A stretch of DNA of 64,000 nt, from contig OZ243941.1 of the NCBI GenBank assembly GCA_965214205.1, positions 620,001-684,000 on the forward strand, in the 5' to 3' direction. Below the pieces are notes generated by a model. That model was given only the letters and a program-made list of their open reading frames with translations. It searched no databases and was not told the DNA's origin. Numbering within the stretch: the stretch's first letter is position 1; the number at the start of each line of letters is the position of its first letter. The position numbers were made by a program, and so were the translations under genes. The stretch is from G963663315 sp965214205 (GTDB taxonomy: Bacteria > Pseudomonadota > Gammaproteobacteria > Arenicellales > Poriferihabitantaceae). Positions 16,983-25,134 of this stretch are shown one piece after another.

Positions 16983-18410
16983 ATGAGTGATCTTGAACTG
17001 TGTTATATGCCGGCGACGGAGATGATCCGGCAATTCAAGGCCGGAAAGATTTCGCCCGTTGAAGTCATGCAGGCCATTATCGACCGGGCAGAATCAACCG
17101 AGCCGGTGGTGAATGCGCTCAGTCATCGTTTTTTTGACGAGGCGATGGATCAGGCCAAAGCCGCGCAGGAAAAATACGCCCGCGGGAAACGCCCGCGGGC
17201 GCTGGAAGGACTGCCGGTCGGCATCAAGGACGAAACCGAAGTCAAGGGAATGCCGTGCACCAGCGGTTCCCTGACCCAAAAGGATTACATTGCGGACCGG
17301 ACCTCGGTCAATAACCAGCGCATCATGCGCGCCGGAGGAATCCTGCATGCCCGCACCACCACCCCCGAATTCTCCTGCGCCGGGTATACCCACTCAAAGC
17401 TCTGGGGCGTAACCCGCAATCCATGGAACCCGGCGTTCACTTCCGGCGGCTCGTCCGGCGGCGCATCGGCCTCACTGGCCAGTGGAACCAGCAGTATTGC
17501 CACCGGCTCCGACATCGGCGGTTCAATTCGCATCCCGGCATCGGCAGCCGGACTGGTCGGTTTCAAGCCACCTTACGGGCGCAACCCCGAAGACCCGCCG
17601 TTTAACCTGGACCAGTACTGCCATACCGGGCCGCTGGCCCGCAACGTCTCCGACGCGATTCTCCTGCAAAACGTCATGTGCGGGCCCCACGACCAGGATA
17701 TTGCCTCACTCAGGCCCAAATTGGTGTTACCCGTGACATACAAACCGATCAAGGGATGGAAAATCGCCTTTTCGATGGACCTTGGAATTTTCGAAGTCGA
17801 TGCCGAAGTACAGAAAAACACCCTGCACGCGCTGGACGTTTTTCGCAGCCTCGGAGCCAGTGTAGAGGAAGTTGACCTCGGCTGGACCGATGAGGTTCTA
17901 CAGGCGGGGATGGATTATCTCGATCACATTTTTGGTGTGTCGATGGCCGAAACCTGGCAGGAACACGGCGACCTGCTGACCGACTACGCCAAACAGTTTG
18001 CGATACGGGGTAGTCAATCGACCGCCGAAAAATTCTACCGAAGCCTGGAAGTCACCGCCGGGATGTACCAGACTTTCGGGCCGTTATTCCGCAAGTACAA
18101 CCTGTTCGTGTGCCCAACCAATGCCCTGGCGGCGGTCGCGGCGGAACATGATCAATCCCGCGACCCGGTTTTCATAAACGGCAAGTCGGTTGACCCGCTT
18201 CTGGGCTGGGTACTGACCCTTCCTTTCAACATGATGAGCCGTTGCCCGGTCATCAGTATGCCATCCGGCCGAACCCGGGATAACGTGCCGACCGGCATTC
18301 AACTGGTTGGCCCAACCTATCAGGACAAGGTCGTGTTCCAGGCCGCCACGGCGTTCGAAAACGAAGCGGGGCAGTGGTATACCCATGCGGGAAACCGGCC
18401 TTCGCTGTAG
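16983..18410 (+). CDS. Amidase signature family enzyme
   Basis: 475 residues with the Ser-cisSer-Lys triad of the amidase signature family: Lys82 in VGIKDE, the cis-Ser at about 158 in SGGSSGGASA, and the nucleophile Ser181 in GSDIGGSIRIPA. These enzymes hydrolyse amide bonds of small molecules; the substrate is unknown. It was apparently the gene downstream of the former pot operon, which hints at a nitrogen-compound or polyamine-derived substrate (inference only). No signal peptide. Confidence 0.88.
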   Translation: MSDLELCYMPATEMIRQFKAGKISPVEVMQAIIDRAESTEPVVNALSHRFFDEAMDQAKAAQEKYARGKRPRALEGLPVGIKDETEVKGMPCTSGSLTQKDYIADRTSVNNQRIMRAGGILHARTTTPEFSCAGYTHSKLWGVTRNPWNPAFTSGGSSGGASASLASGTSSIATGSDIGGSIRIPASAAGLVGFKPPYGRNPEDPPFNLDQYCHTGPLARNVSDAILLQNVMCGPHDQDIASLRPKLVLPVTYKPIKGWKIAFSMDLGIFEVDAEVQKNTLHALDVFRSLGASVEEVDLGWTDEVLQAGMDYLDHIFGVSMAETWQEHGDLLTDYAKQFAIRGSQSTAEKFYRSLEVTAGMYQTFGPLFRKYNLFVCPTNALAAVAAEHDQSRDPVFINGKSVDPLLGWVLTLPFNMMSRCPVISMPSGRTRDNVPTGIQLVGPTYQDKVVFQAATAFENEAGQWYTHAGNRPSL

Positions 18411-18430
18411 CTGGCGGCTTGCCCCGGATT

Positions 18431-19363
18431 TCAGGGCCGGCCGCTTTTCCATTTTTTCTTGCGCTCCGCCTTGTTGCGCGCTTTTTCTTCCCGCTGCCGC
18501 TCTACCTCGATCATTTCCGCCTCGATCATCGCCGGTGTTTCCCAGGTGATCCGCCCCAGCCTGCCATCCCGTATATCGGCAATGACCACTTTTGCTGCCC
18601 GGTCGAGGTCTACTTTTCCGCCTGCGGCCAGACACCCTCGCCGCCGTCCCACATCCACCAGAATCTCCTGCTCCGGCTGTTCAACACTCGCGAGTCCGTA
18701 TCGTTCAATCAGATTCGGCGCATAGCGCTGTTGCAGGTAACCCAGTGCAAAAAGCGCGACCTCGACATGGGAGATAGCCGTATCCCGGATTGCGCCAGTC
18801 ACTGCCAGACGATATCCGGCACATCGATTCTCGACATTCGGCCACATCAATCCCGGCGTGTCCAGCAAAACGAACCCCGGCTGGATCTCGATGAATTGCT
18901 GTTGCCGGGTAAGCGCTGGCTGATTGCCGGTTTTGGCCACCGTCCTGCCCGCCAGACGATTGATCAGGGTTGACTTGCCGACATTGGGAATCCCCACCAC
19001 CATGGCGGTGATTCTTTCACGGGCGCCGCCATTGGCCACATACAATTTCCGGCACAGACCCGGCGCCCGGTCAGCGCCGCCGCGATTTCTCAGGTCTGCC
19101 GGAAGAACCCGGACACCCGCACCAGACTCATAAAATTCCTGCCAGACACCATTCAATGCCGGATCAGACTGATCGGTTTTCGTCATCACACGGAGGCAGG
19201 GTTTATCGCCACGCAACTGCGCCAGCATCGGGTTGGCGCTACTGAACGGAATGCGGCTGTCCAGTAATTCAATGAACACGTCCACCCTGGGGAAAGCTTC
19301 CCTGATCTCCTTGCTGGCCTTGTTCATGTGGCCCGGAAACCACTGTATACGCTGATCTGTCAT
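18431..19363 (-). CDS. rbgA: RbgA/YlqF-like ribosome biogenesis GTPase
   Basis: 310 residues with circularly permuted GTPase motifs: G4 TKTD (about 61-64) comes before G1 GIPNVGKST (about 122-130) and G3 DTPG (about 167-170). The N-terminal WFPGHMNKA is the family start, and the tail is a basic helix rich in Glu/Lys/Arg. The Bacillus homologue completes the 50S subunit. G4 is TKTD where NKxD is usual. It faces the amidase gene tail to tail. Confidence 0.88.
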   Translation of the reverse strand: MTDQRIQWFPGHMNKASKEIREAFPRVDVFIELLDSRIPFSSANPMLAQLRGDKPCLRVMTKTDQSDPALNGVWQEFYESGAGVRVLPADLRNRGGADRAPGLCRKLYVANGGARERITAMVVGIPNVGKSTLINRLAGRTVAKTGNQPALTRQQQFIEIQPGFVLLDTPGLMWPNVENRCAGYRLAVTGAIRDTAISHVEVALFALGYLQQRYAPNLIERYGLASVEQPEQEILVDVGRRRGCLAAGGKVDLDRAAKVVIADIRDGRLGRITWETPAMIEAEMIEVERQREEKARNKAERKKKWKSGRP

Positions 19364-19417
19364 CTATTTCGCTCTGGACACCAAACCTGGCTTTTAATCT
19401 GGCACAATGCGCCACTT

Positions 19418-20188
19418 ATGTGTGTTTTGTTTCTCGCCATTAACCGGCATCCCGACTACCCGTTGATTATCGCGGCCAACCGGGATGAGCGCCATGACCG
19501 TCCGAGTCAGGCCATGCACTATTGGCCCGACCACCCGGAAATACTGGCGGGCCGTGATCTGGAAAAGGGCGGAAGCTGGCTTGGGGTCAATCATGGAGGC
19601 AGTTTTTGCGCGGTCACAAACTTCCTGACCGGGACACCCGCTGTTCCCGACCGGCAAAGCCGGGGCAATCTGGTCCTCAAGTTTCTGGCCGATGATTCCT
19701 GCGGCGCGACCGGAGAGGATTTTACAGAATATCTGAAACGCGAGTCTATCAGGTTTAACCCGTTCAATCTCATATTTGGCAACCGAACCGAAACCCGGAT
19801 TTTTTGCAGCCAGGACTATTCATTGAAAGCGCTGTCCGATGGCTATCACAGTGTCTCCAACGGTTACATGGATCACGAGTGGCCAAGGATGTCTTCCGGC
19901 GTGAGAAAACTGACCGAAATCGTCGAAAGGAAGTCACCGCTCGGAATGGAGGAATTGAACGAAATCATGCGGGATCAAACCAGGGCCGCGGATGACCAGC
20001 TACCGGATACCGGAGCGAAAAAAGAATTTGAGCGGTTCGTATCCTCCATTTTTATTCGTGGTGACGATTATGGTACGCGCACCACGACCTGCCTGTTGTA
20101 TTCTTCGCAGTCAATCACGGCGCATGAAATCAATTATGATCGCCAAGGGCAAAGTATCGGGCATCAGGTATTCACGCTGGCTGCCTGA
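19418..20188 (+). CDS. NRDE (TANGO2-like) family protein
   Basis: 256 residues. It begins MCVLFLAINRHPDYP with the conserved second-position cysteine, followed by AANRDERHDRPS (the NRDE motif), GRDLEKGGSWLG and a C-terminal GTRTTTCLLY. The family resembles N-terminal-nucleophile hydrolases because Cys2 becomes the N-terminus after Met removal, but its biochemical role is unresolved (human TANGO2 has been tied to heme/lipid homeostasis). I chose ATG 19418 because of Cys2; the frame is open from 19328. Divergent from rbgA. Confidence 0.88.
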   Translation: MCVLFLAINRHPDYPLIIAANRDERHDRPSQAMHYWPDHPEILAGRDLEKGGSWLGVNHGGSFCAVTNFLTGTPAVPDRQSRGNLVLKFLADDSCGATGEDFTEYLKRESIRFNPFNLIFGNRTETRIFCSQDYSLKALSDGYHSVSNGYMDHEWPRMSSGVRKLTEIVERKSPLGMEELNEIMRDQTRAADDQLPDTGAKKEFERFVSSIFIRGDDYGTRTTTCLLYSSQSITAHEINYDRQGQSIGHQVFTLAA

Positions 20189-20227
20189 GTGTCGGCATTT
20201 CATAACAATCAGCGAGGTTAAAACAGC

Positions 20228-21466
20228 ATGAACCAGCATATTGCGGTTATCGGCGCCGGGGTCGTCGGGGTGAGCTGCGCGCTGTGGCTCCAGAAAAAAG
20301 GATTCGGCGTCACACTGGTCGATGGCAATGAACCGGGGTCGATCACTTCATCAGGCAACGCCTGTACCTTCGCCGATTATGGCTGCGTCCCGGTTAATGA
20401 CCCCAGCCTGTTCCGACGGTTGCCATCGTTGATGTTTCGCAAGGACAGCCCGTTAAAAATTGATCCCGGGTACGCTCTGACCCACCTCCCGTGGATGCTG
20501 TCATTCCTGAAACACTGTCAACCGCGCGAAGTCCAGAAAACCATTGCGGCGCTGAGCAGCATTCTGAAGCAGACCCATGCCGGGCTGGATCCGCTCATTT
20601 CGATGACCGGGGCCGGCGACCTGATCACCGCCAACGGCTGCATGCAGGTTTATCAAAACGACCATGAGTTTGAAAAAGACCGGCCTCGCCGTCAGGTCTG
20701 GACAGACCTGGGGATTCCGTATTCCGAAATCAACCGGGATGAAGTTATCGACCTCGAACCCAACCTGAAGCACAAATTCGAAAAAGGCGTTATGCTCCGG
20801 CATACACGGCAGACTCTCAACCCGAAAAGCCTGGTAACCCGGTTTTTCCAGCGCTTCATGGAGACAGGGGGAAGCTTCGTTTCCGACCATGCCCGTAGTA
20901 TCGCCCACGCCCCGAATGGCATCCGCATTTATCTTCACGGCAACAACTCCTTGCTGGTGGACCAGGTCGTGATCAGTTGCGGCGCATTTTCCAGACAGAT
21001 CAAGGGCTGTGGCGCAGAAAAACTCCCTCTGGACACGGAAAGAGGCTACCACATCCAGTATGCCGGTTTGCAGGATATGATCAACCGCCCTGTGACCTGG
21101 GTCGAAAGCGGATTTTATATGGCCCCGATGAACGAAGGGTTGCGCTGTGCCGGTACAGTGGAGATCGCCGGACTGTCGCCGGAAAAGAACCGGAAAGTCC
21201 TGGACTACATGACCCGCAAATCCCGACAAATGCTGGATTTACCCGAAAGCCCGACCTCCGACTGGCTCGGCTTCCGGCCAACCATGCCGGACTCGCTCCC
21301 CGTAATCGGTCCCTCGACCGACTTGCCCGGTACCTGGTATGCCTTCGGCCATCATCATCTCGGCCTCACCCTTGCCGGCATAACAGGCAGACTGATCTCA
21401 GAACTGATCGCAGGCGAACCACCCTGTACAGACATACAACCGTTCTCTCCGTCCCGTTTTAAATGA
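20228..21466 (+). CDS. FAD-dependent amino acid oxidase/dehydrogenase (DadA-like)
   Basis: 412 residues of the DAO superfamily. The FAD-binding GxGxxG motif (GAGVVG) is at 9-14, LVDGNEPGSITSSGNAC follows, and a C-terminal GFRPTMPDSLPVIGPS plus HHHLGLTLAGITG motif typical of DadA-type D-amino acid dehydrogenases is present. It probably oxidises a D-amino acid or cyclic imino acid and passes electrons to the quinone pool. Relatives include D-hydroxyproline dehydrogenase; the Ldh-type reductase and semialdehyde-dehydrogenase-like gene at 31-33.6 kb would fit such a pathway, but they are distant. Confidence 0.85.
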   Translation: MNQHIAVIGAGVVGVSCALWLQKKGFGVTLVDGNEPGSITSSGNACTFADYGCVPVNDPSLFRRLPSLMFRKDSPLKIDPGYALTHLPWMLSFLKHCQPREVQKTIAALSSILKQTHAGLDPLISMTGAGDLITANGCMQVYQNDHEFEKDRPRRQVWTDLGIPYSEINRDEVIDLEPNLKHKFEKGVMLRHTRQTLNPKSLVTRFFQRFMETGGSFVSDHARSIAHAPNGIRIYLHGNNSLLVDQVVISCGAFSRQIKGCGAEKLPLDTERGYHIQYAGLQDMINRPVTWVESGFYMAPMNEGLRCAGTVEIAGLSPEKNRKVLDYMTRKSRQMLDLPESPTSDWLGFRPTMPDSLPVIGPSTDLPGTWYAFGHHHLGLTLAGITGRLISELIAGEPPCTDIQPFSPSRFK

Positions 21467-21579
21467 TGACCAACGAACCGCTTCATCCCGTCCTGCATGC
21501 CGCGCTTGATCTGGACGGGTCGCCGGAAGCCATTGGGCGTATGCCGCGCTCTGAACCCGGACCGGGCGCTGTTCAATAG
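21463..21579 (+). CDS. Short unrecognised ORF (38 codons)
   Basis: ATG at 21463 overlaps the oxidase stop (ATGA), the arrangement of a coupled gene, but the frame ends with TAG after 38 codons. It may be the start of a gene lost by deletion, or chance. No family is recognised. Confidence 0.2.
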   Translation: MMTNEPLHPVLHAALDLDGSPEAIGRMPRSEPGPGAVQ

Positions 21580-21581
21580 CC

Positions 21582-21881
21582 TCAATGGCCGTAAACATTG
21601 ATGTATTTCAGGCAGATAACCCGCAGGCAGGATGCAATGTTTTTGTCATTGGCAACCAGGCATTGGTCATGGATCATTTCAATCATCTCCGGCAGTTCCT
21701 TGTCGAGGTCGCGGGACATTTCTTCCAGCACGTGCCAGAATGCAGTTTCAAGCCGGACTGTAGTGCTGTGCCCGTGAATCCTGAAACCTCTTTTCTGGGG
21801 AGCGAACTCATTGATCTGGTCCGTCGAACACGAGGCAAACATGTGTGTCAACGCATCGGTCGTTTCTATGTATATCGACAT
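21582..21881 (-). CDS. Ribbon-helix-helix domain protein, possible regulator of the sulfur cluster
   Basis: 99 residues. Residues about 31-90 match the RHH_4 pattern: a basic strand (RGFRIHGHSTTVRLE), then FWHVLEEMSRD, a second helix and SCLRVICLKY. RHH proteins bind DNA as dimers through the strand. A strong ribosome site (GGGAGGTG) precedes ATG 21881. It is divergent from the YeeE-type genes across 87 bases, the usual position for a repressor of the neighbouring operon, and the N-terminal part has two cysteines (18 and one near 76) that could sense sulfur species; this last point is speculation. Confidence 0.72.
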   Translation of the reverse strand: MSIYIETTDALTHMFASCSTDQINEFAPQKRGFRIHGHSTTVRLETAFWHVLEEMSRDLDKELPEMIEMIHDQCLVANDKNIASCLRVICLKYINVYGH

Positions 21882-21968
21882 AACTGATCACCTCCCGGTT
21901 GGCAATAAATACTACCGTTCACTTTTATTGTATATGTAGAATATCCTGACCGCAAAGAGACACCAACT

Positions 21969-22460
21969 ATGGAGTTTTTTCGAAAAACACTTGACCCCGT
22001 AATCGCCCTCTCTGCAATAGCGATCCTGGATATTTTCCTCTTTTTGCAGATCGGCGCCTGGACTGTGGGCGGAGGTGAAACCATGATGACCGGTCTGATC
22101 GCCGAATTTTTCATCGGCGACGCAATCGGGCGCATCCCGTTCTGGCAACTGGTGTTTCAACCGGATGCCGGTTACTGGAAGATTTATATCAGCCTGGGAA
22201 TGCTGTTCGGCGCCATTGTCGGCGCCATGCTCAGTGGTGAGTTTTTCATTCGTTATCCGAGAAGGCTGTCTGAATGGGTCATGATCACGGTCGGCGGGCT
22301 GCTGATGGGAATTGGTATACGGCTGGCCTTTGTCTGCAATGTCAGCACCTTCTTCGGGCTGACGCCTGAAATGAACATGGGAGGATATCTCGCAATCAGC
22401 GGCATTATCGCCGGCGCTTGGGCGGGCTCCCTGATCTACAAGCGCGTATTGGGGATGTAA
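21969..22460 (+). CDS. YeeE/YedE-type sulfur transporter, first half
   Basis: 163 residues with four to five hydrophobic helices and the family segment GGLLMGIGIRLAFVCNVSTFFGLTP (split here: GGLLMGIGIRLAF then CNVSTFFG, about 117-140), including the conserved cysteine before NVSTF. YeeE/TsuA proteins take up thiosulfate or related sulfur compounds using cysteines inside the membrane. In single-chain members a comparable second half follows; here it is a separate gene one base downstream. First gene of the sulfur cluster. Confidence 0.82.
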   Translation: MEFFRKTLDPVIALSAIAILDIFLFLQIGAWTVGGGETMMTGLIAEFFIGDAIGRIPFWQLVFQPDAGYWKIYISLGMLFGAIVGAMLSGEFFIRYPRRLSEWVMITVGGLLMGIGIRLAFVCNVSTFFGLTPEMNMGGYLAISGIIAGAWAGSLIYKRVLGM

Positions 22461-22461
22461 A

Positions 22462-23058
22462 ATGGGAGTTGTCGCGGAATGTCTGCTGGCTTTTGTATTC
22501 GGTTCGGTGGTTGGCCTGCTGGTGCAACGCTCCCGGTTCTGCAATACCGCTGCGCTGCGCGACGCCATGTTGTTCAAAACTTTTCGCAATACCAAGGCGT
22601 TACTGGTCGCCATGATGATTCTCACCATTGGCTTCACCGGCTTCATAACCATTGGTGAAGGCAACCCGATGCGGTTCGATGTCGGCCTGAATCAGGTTGT
22701 CGGACTGTTCCTGTTCGGGGTCGGCATGGTGCTGGCTGGCGCTTGCACCGTTTCCACCTGGGTGAAGACCGGTGAAGGCAATATCGGAGCGCTGTGGGCG
22801 CTGATCTTTACCTTCATCGGGATGTTTTTGTTTTCTCTGGTATGGTCCTTTACCTGGTGGCCGCCGGCGCCCGCGACCATGAGTGGCGAGCCGGCCTTGC
22901 AGGGGCTGCAATTCGGGTACGCCAACGCGGGTACGCTTCAGGAGAAAACAGGCATTCCGGCGATTTTTTTCGGCTTGCTGCAATTCGTGGTATTGTTGGC
23001 GATTTACCGGGCCATTCTGAGGAAAGAGAAACCGGCCACACAAAAACAGACCATTTGA
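22462..23058 (+). CDS. YeeE/YedE-type sulfur transporter, second half
   Basis: 198 residues and about five hydrophobic helices, with RSRFCNTAALRDA (about 24-36) and AGACTVSTWVKTGEGN (about 92-107), the two cysteine motifs typical of YeeE half-transporters. It starts one base after the first half ends (TAA A ATG), so both are made together and presumably form one transporter. A periplasmic Trp-rich loop lies near residue 130. The neighbours (TusA-like, rhodanese) support thiosulfate or sulfane-sulfur transport. Confidence 0.83.
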   Translation: MGVVAECLLAFVFGSVVGLLVQRSRFCNTAALRDAMLFKTFRNTKALLVAMMILTIGFTGFITIGEGNPMRFDVGLNQVVGLFLFGVGMVLAGACTVSTWVKTGEGNIGALWALIFTFIGMFLFSLVWSFTWWPPAPATMSGEPALQGLQFGYANAGTLQEKTGIPAIFFGLLQFVVLLAIYRAILRKEKPATQKQTI

Positions 23059-23079
23059 CTGACTTGAACTGGATACAGC

Positions 23080-23385
23080 ATGGGACTATTCACCAGAAAA
23101 AAACCGGAACCTGAATCAGGGAACGCGACCGAGGTCATTCTGGATGACGGACAGGCGATTGCGGTAAATAATGTGGTTGATTGCATTGGCGACTCCTGTC
23201 CGAGGCCGCAGTTGATGACCAAAAGCGCCCTGAACAAGGCATCAAGCGGCTTTGTTCTCGATATTCAGGTTGACAACCCGACATCCATGGAAGCCCTGCC
23301 GGCGGTGATTGCTGAAAATGGAGGAACCCACCTGGCGACAGTGCGCCAGAAAAAGTACTGGCAGGTATTGGCCAGGAAAACCTGA
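23080..23385 (+). CDS. TusA-family sulfur carrier protein
   Basis: 101 residues with the TusA core: CIGDSCPRPQLMTKSAL, with the sulfur-carrying Cys40 in the C-P-x-P motif, then a DNPTSMEALPAVIAENGG helix region. A 30-residue N-terminal extension with basic residues precedes the core, unlike the 81-residue E. coli TusA. The protein would accept persulfide sulfur entering through the YeeE pair and hand it to the DsrE-like proteins downstream. TusA and YeeE are often neighbours or fused. Confidence 0.87.
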   Translation: MGLFTRKKPEPESGNATEVILDDGQAIAVNNVVDCIGDSCPRPQLMTKSALNKASSGFVLDIQVDNPTSMEALPAVIAENGGTHLATVRQKKYWQVLARKT

Positions 23386-23399
23386 ATGGACAGAGCGCC

Positions 23400-23609
23400 G
23401 TGACCAGAGAATTCCAGCTTTCCCTGTTTACCGTCCTGACCGCAGTACTGTCTGTCGCTTGTCTGGTTTATATCCTGGTCGCATCGCCTGACTACCTCGG
23501 AAAAACCAGTGAGGGCACTCCTTTTTTCACTCCTCCGCTGATCAATCCCGAAACCGGCGAAGCAATTGAGCTGGATGAGTTGATCAGACATTACAAGTAC
23601 GGAGATTGA
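23400..23609 (+). CDS. Small membrane-anchored protein (69 aa)
   Basis: GTG start at 23400. One hydrophobic helix at about 8-27 contains a cysteine (SVACLVYILVA), followed by a polar tail with TPPLINPETGEAIELDEL that would face the periplasm. No family is recognised. It lies 14 bases after the TusA-like gene and five bases before the next tiny ORF, so it belongs to the operon. It may be an accessory subunit of the sulfur transporter or of a membrane complex with the rhodanese-like protein. Confidence 0.6.
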   Translation: MTREFQLSLFTVLTAVLSVACLVYILVASPDYLGKTSEGTPFFTPPLINPETGEAIELDELIRHYKYGD

Positions 23610-23613
23610 GCTT

Positions 23614-23700
23614 TTGGATATTGAAACCACATTCCAGTTGATTACATTCGCCGTTGCGATGTATGCCATGTACTTAAGCTTCATCCGTGATGACCCCTGA
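23614..23700 (+). CDS. 28-residue membrane micropeptide
   Basis: A TTG start at 23614 follows GGAG (23601-23604) by nine bases. It encodes LDIETTFQ, then a 13-residue hydrophobic run (LITFAVAMYAMYL), then SFIRDDP and TGA at 23698. This is the layout of a single-helix membrane micropeptide with a charged end. It fills the gap between the 69- and 90-residue genes almost exactly, which argues against chance. No family is recognised. Confidence 0.5.
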   Translation: MDIETTFQLITFAVAMYAMYLSFIRDDP

Positions 23701-23712
23701 CGGACTCGAGCC

Positions 23713-23985
23713 ATGACGCCCATCAAAATGATCTCTTTCTGCGCACTCTGCCTGCTGGCGGCGGTCGCCCTGAGCGCCGTGCTGTTCCCGTACAGCGCGA
23801 TGACCCGCGAACAGGTGATGTCGGCGCAGGAACCCTTGCCGATGGAGGATTTCGATCTGGTTGATCTTGGTGAGGACTACGGCGAACTGTCCGTGTTCGA
23901 CCTGATCGGATATTATATTGACAATCCACCAGAACCAGCGACTTTGGAAAATGCGACCAGGAAAAAACATTTCGGCGGTTGCTAG
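23713..23985 (+). CDS. Small exported/membrane-anchored protein (90 aa) ending in Cys
   Basis: An N-terminal hydrophobic helix (about 5-26, with two cysteines) acts as anchor or signal. The rest is acidic (MEDFDLVDLGEDYGELSVFDLIGYYIDNPPEP) and the chain ends GGC, with cysteine as the very last residue. A flexible C-terminal cysteine is suggestive in a persulfide-handling operon, but no homology is recognised. The last 35 bases overlap the start of the rhodanese-like gene. Confidence 0.6.
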   Translation: MTPIKMISFCALCLLAAVALSAVLFPYSAMTREQVMSAQEPLPMEDFDLVDLGEDYGELSVFDLIGYYIDNPPEPATLENATRKKHFGGC

Positions 23986-24841
23986 CGCGGCATCCGGCAT
24001 GATCGGTCTGGTTCTGATCTCGGGGGCGGTTTACAGCAAAAACCCGGATGGTCTGGCCGAAATACCGGACCTGTCTCAAATCAAGGCCCTTGAGGCATCC
24101 GGCTCAAATCTGGTTTTTATTGACACCCGCCCGCTGGAAAGCTGTCTGTCGAGCGGGTTCGCCGGAACATGGTGCCTGCCTCCTGATCACTTCCTTTATC
24201 CGGATGGGAGACTGGCGGGCTTTCGGGATATCAACTGGCTGGTTGGGACTTATGGCCTGATGAAAGACAGTGTCGCCGTCGTGTTCGGTGATGACGAGGC
24301 GGATTCGCGGTTTGTCGCCGGAGCGCTCTTTCTGATTGGGGCATACTCGGTGAAATTATGGAAAGGAGAGGCCAGCGGCATTGGCGAACTGACCGGAAGC
24401 GGAGGCGGCGTCACACGGGGATTGTTGCGGCTCAATTATTTCGCAAATCCGGTGCGCGACAAGTTCATTGCCCTTGACAGCGACTTGCGGTCCTTTTTCG
24501 GGCAGGATTTCGACCTGTCCGAAAATCCTGCCGGAACCGGTCCGGGTCAGGTCTTTCAGGCCGCGGGCGAGGGTTCGGATACGGCCCGGCGGATGGTAGT
24601 TGCCGACACTCCCCGGCAGGCGCTGGATACCTTTGTGCAGGACCTGCTCCTGACTTCTCCGGACGAGCTTCAAGTTCACATTGATGGCTTGCGGGGAAGG
24701 TCGCTTGAAGACATGGGCTATCACGCCGCCCCGAAATGGCATGACTATTTCATTCGGGGCCTGCTTTTCGCATTCGCGCTGCTCGTTGCATGGGGTGGTT
24801 TCAGGCTGTGGTCGAAGTTTTATTCCCGGACCCGGATATGA
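23951..24841 (+). CDS. Membrane-anchored rhodanese-like protein lacking the catalytic Cys
   Basis: 296 residues: a transmembrane/signal helix (about 8-29), a rhodanese-like domain (about 40-140; LVFIDTRPLESC and FRDINWLVGTYG), a middle region without known motifs and a C-terminal transmembrane helix (about 272-291) with a basic tail. In the active-site loop, where a rhodanese has Cys-x-x-G-x-R, it reads GDDEADS, so classical sulfurtransferase activity is unlikely. Two other cysteines (65 and 75) could pair or carry sulfur. I used ATG 23951; its stop overlaps the next ATG. Confidence 0.68.
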   Translation: MRPGKNISAVASAASGMIGLVLISGAVYSKNPDGLAEIPDLSQIKALEASGSNLVFIDTRPLESCLSSGFAGTWCLPPDHFLYPDGRLAGFRDINWLVGTYGLMKDSVAVVFGDDEADSRFVAGALFLIGAYSVKLWKGEASGIGELTGSGGGVTRGLLRLNYFANPVRDKFIALDSDLRSFFGQDFDLSENPAGTGPGQVFQAAGEGSDTARRMVVADTPRQALDTFVQDLLLTSPDELQVHIDGLRGRSLEDMGYHAAPKWHDYFIRGLLFAFALLVAWGGFRLWSKFYSRTRI

Positions 24842-25134
24842 GCCTGCTTTTTATCGTGACCCATCCGCAATCCGGCGCCTGTCTCACCGGTCTTGGAGCG
24901 GCCTGCATCCGGCAACAGGTTGATTTCATGCTGTTCTTTACCGGGGATGGCGTGATTACGCTGCATCGGGACCGGGAACGTCTGGAGAACATACTGGATC
25001 ATGCCGGGGAAGCCGTCGCCTGCGAATTTTCCTGGCGACAGAAAATGGCCGGGCAAGTCTGCCCGATCACACAGGGCAGTCAGACAGACCACAGCAGAAT
25101 GCTGGGGCTGGCTGAAAAAGTGGTGTCACTATGA
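24838..25134 (+). CDS. DsrE-like sulfur relay protein
   Basis: 98 residues with a DsrE/TusD-like outline: LLFIVTHPQSGACLTGLGAACIRQQ, then FMLFFTGDGV, and a late cysteine in GQVCPITQG followed by a short helix. In TusD/DsrE a cysteine in the corresponding C-terminal half carries persulfide. Start ATG 24838 overlaps the rhodanese-like stop (ATGA), and its own stop overlaps the next gene. Family assignment is by pattern only; similarity is modest. Confidence 0.6.
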   Translation: MSLLFIVTHPQSGACLTGLGAACIRQQVDFMLFFTGDGVITLHRDRERLENILDHAGEAVACEFSWRQKMAGQVCPITQGSQTDHSRMLGLAEKVVSL

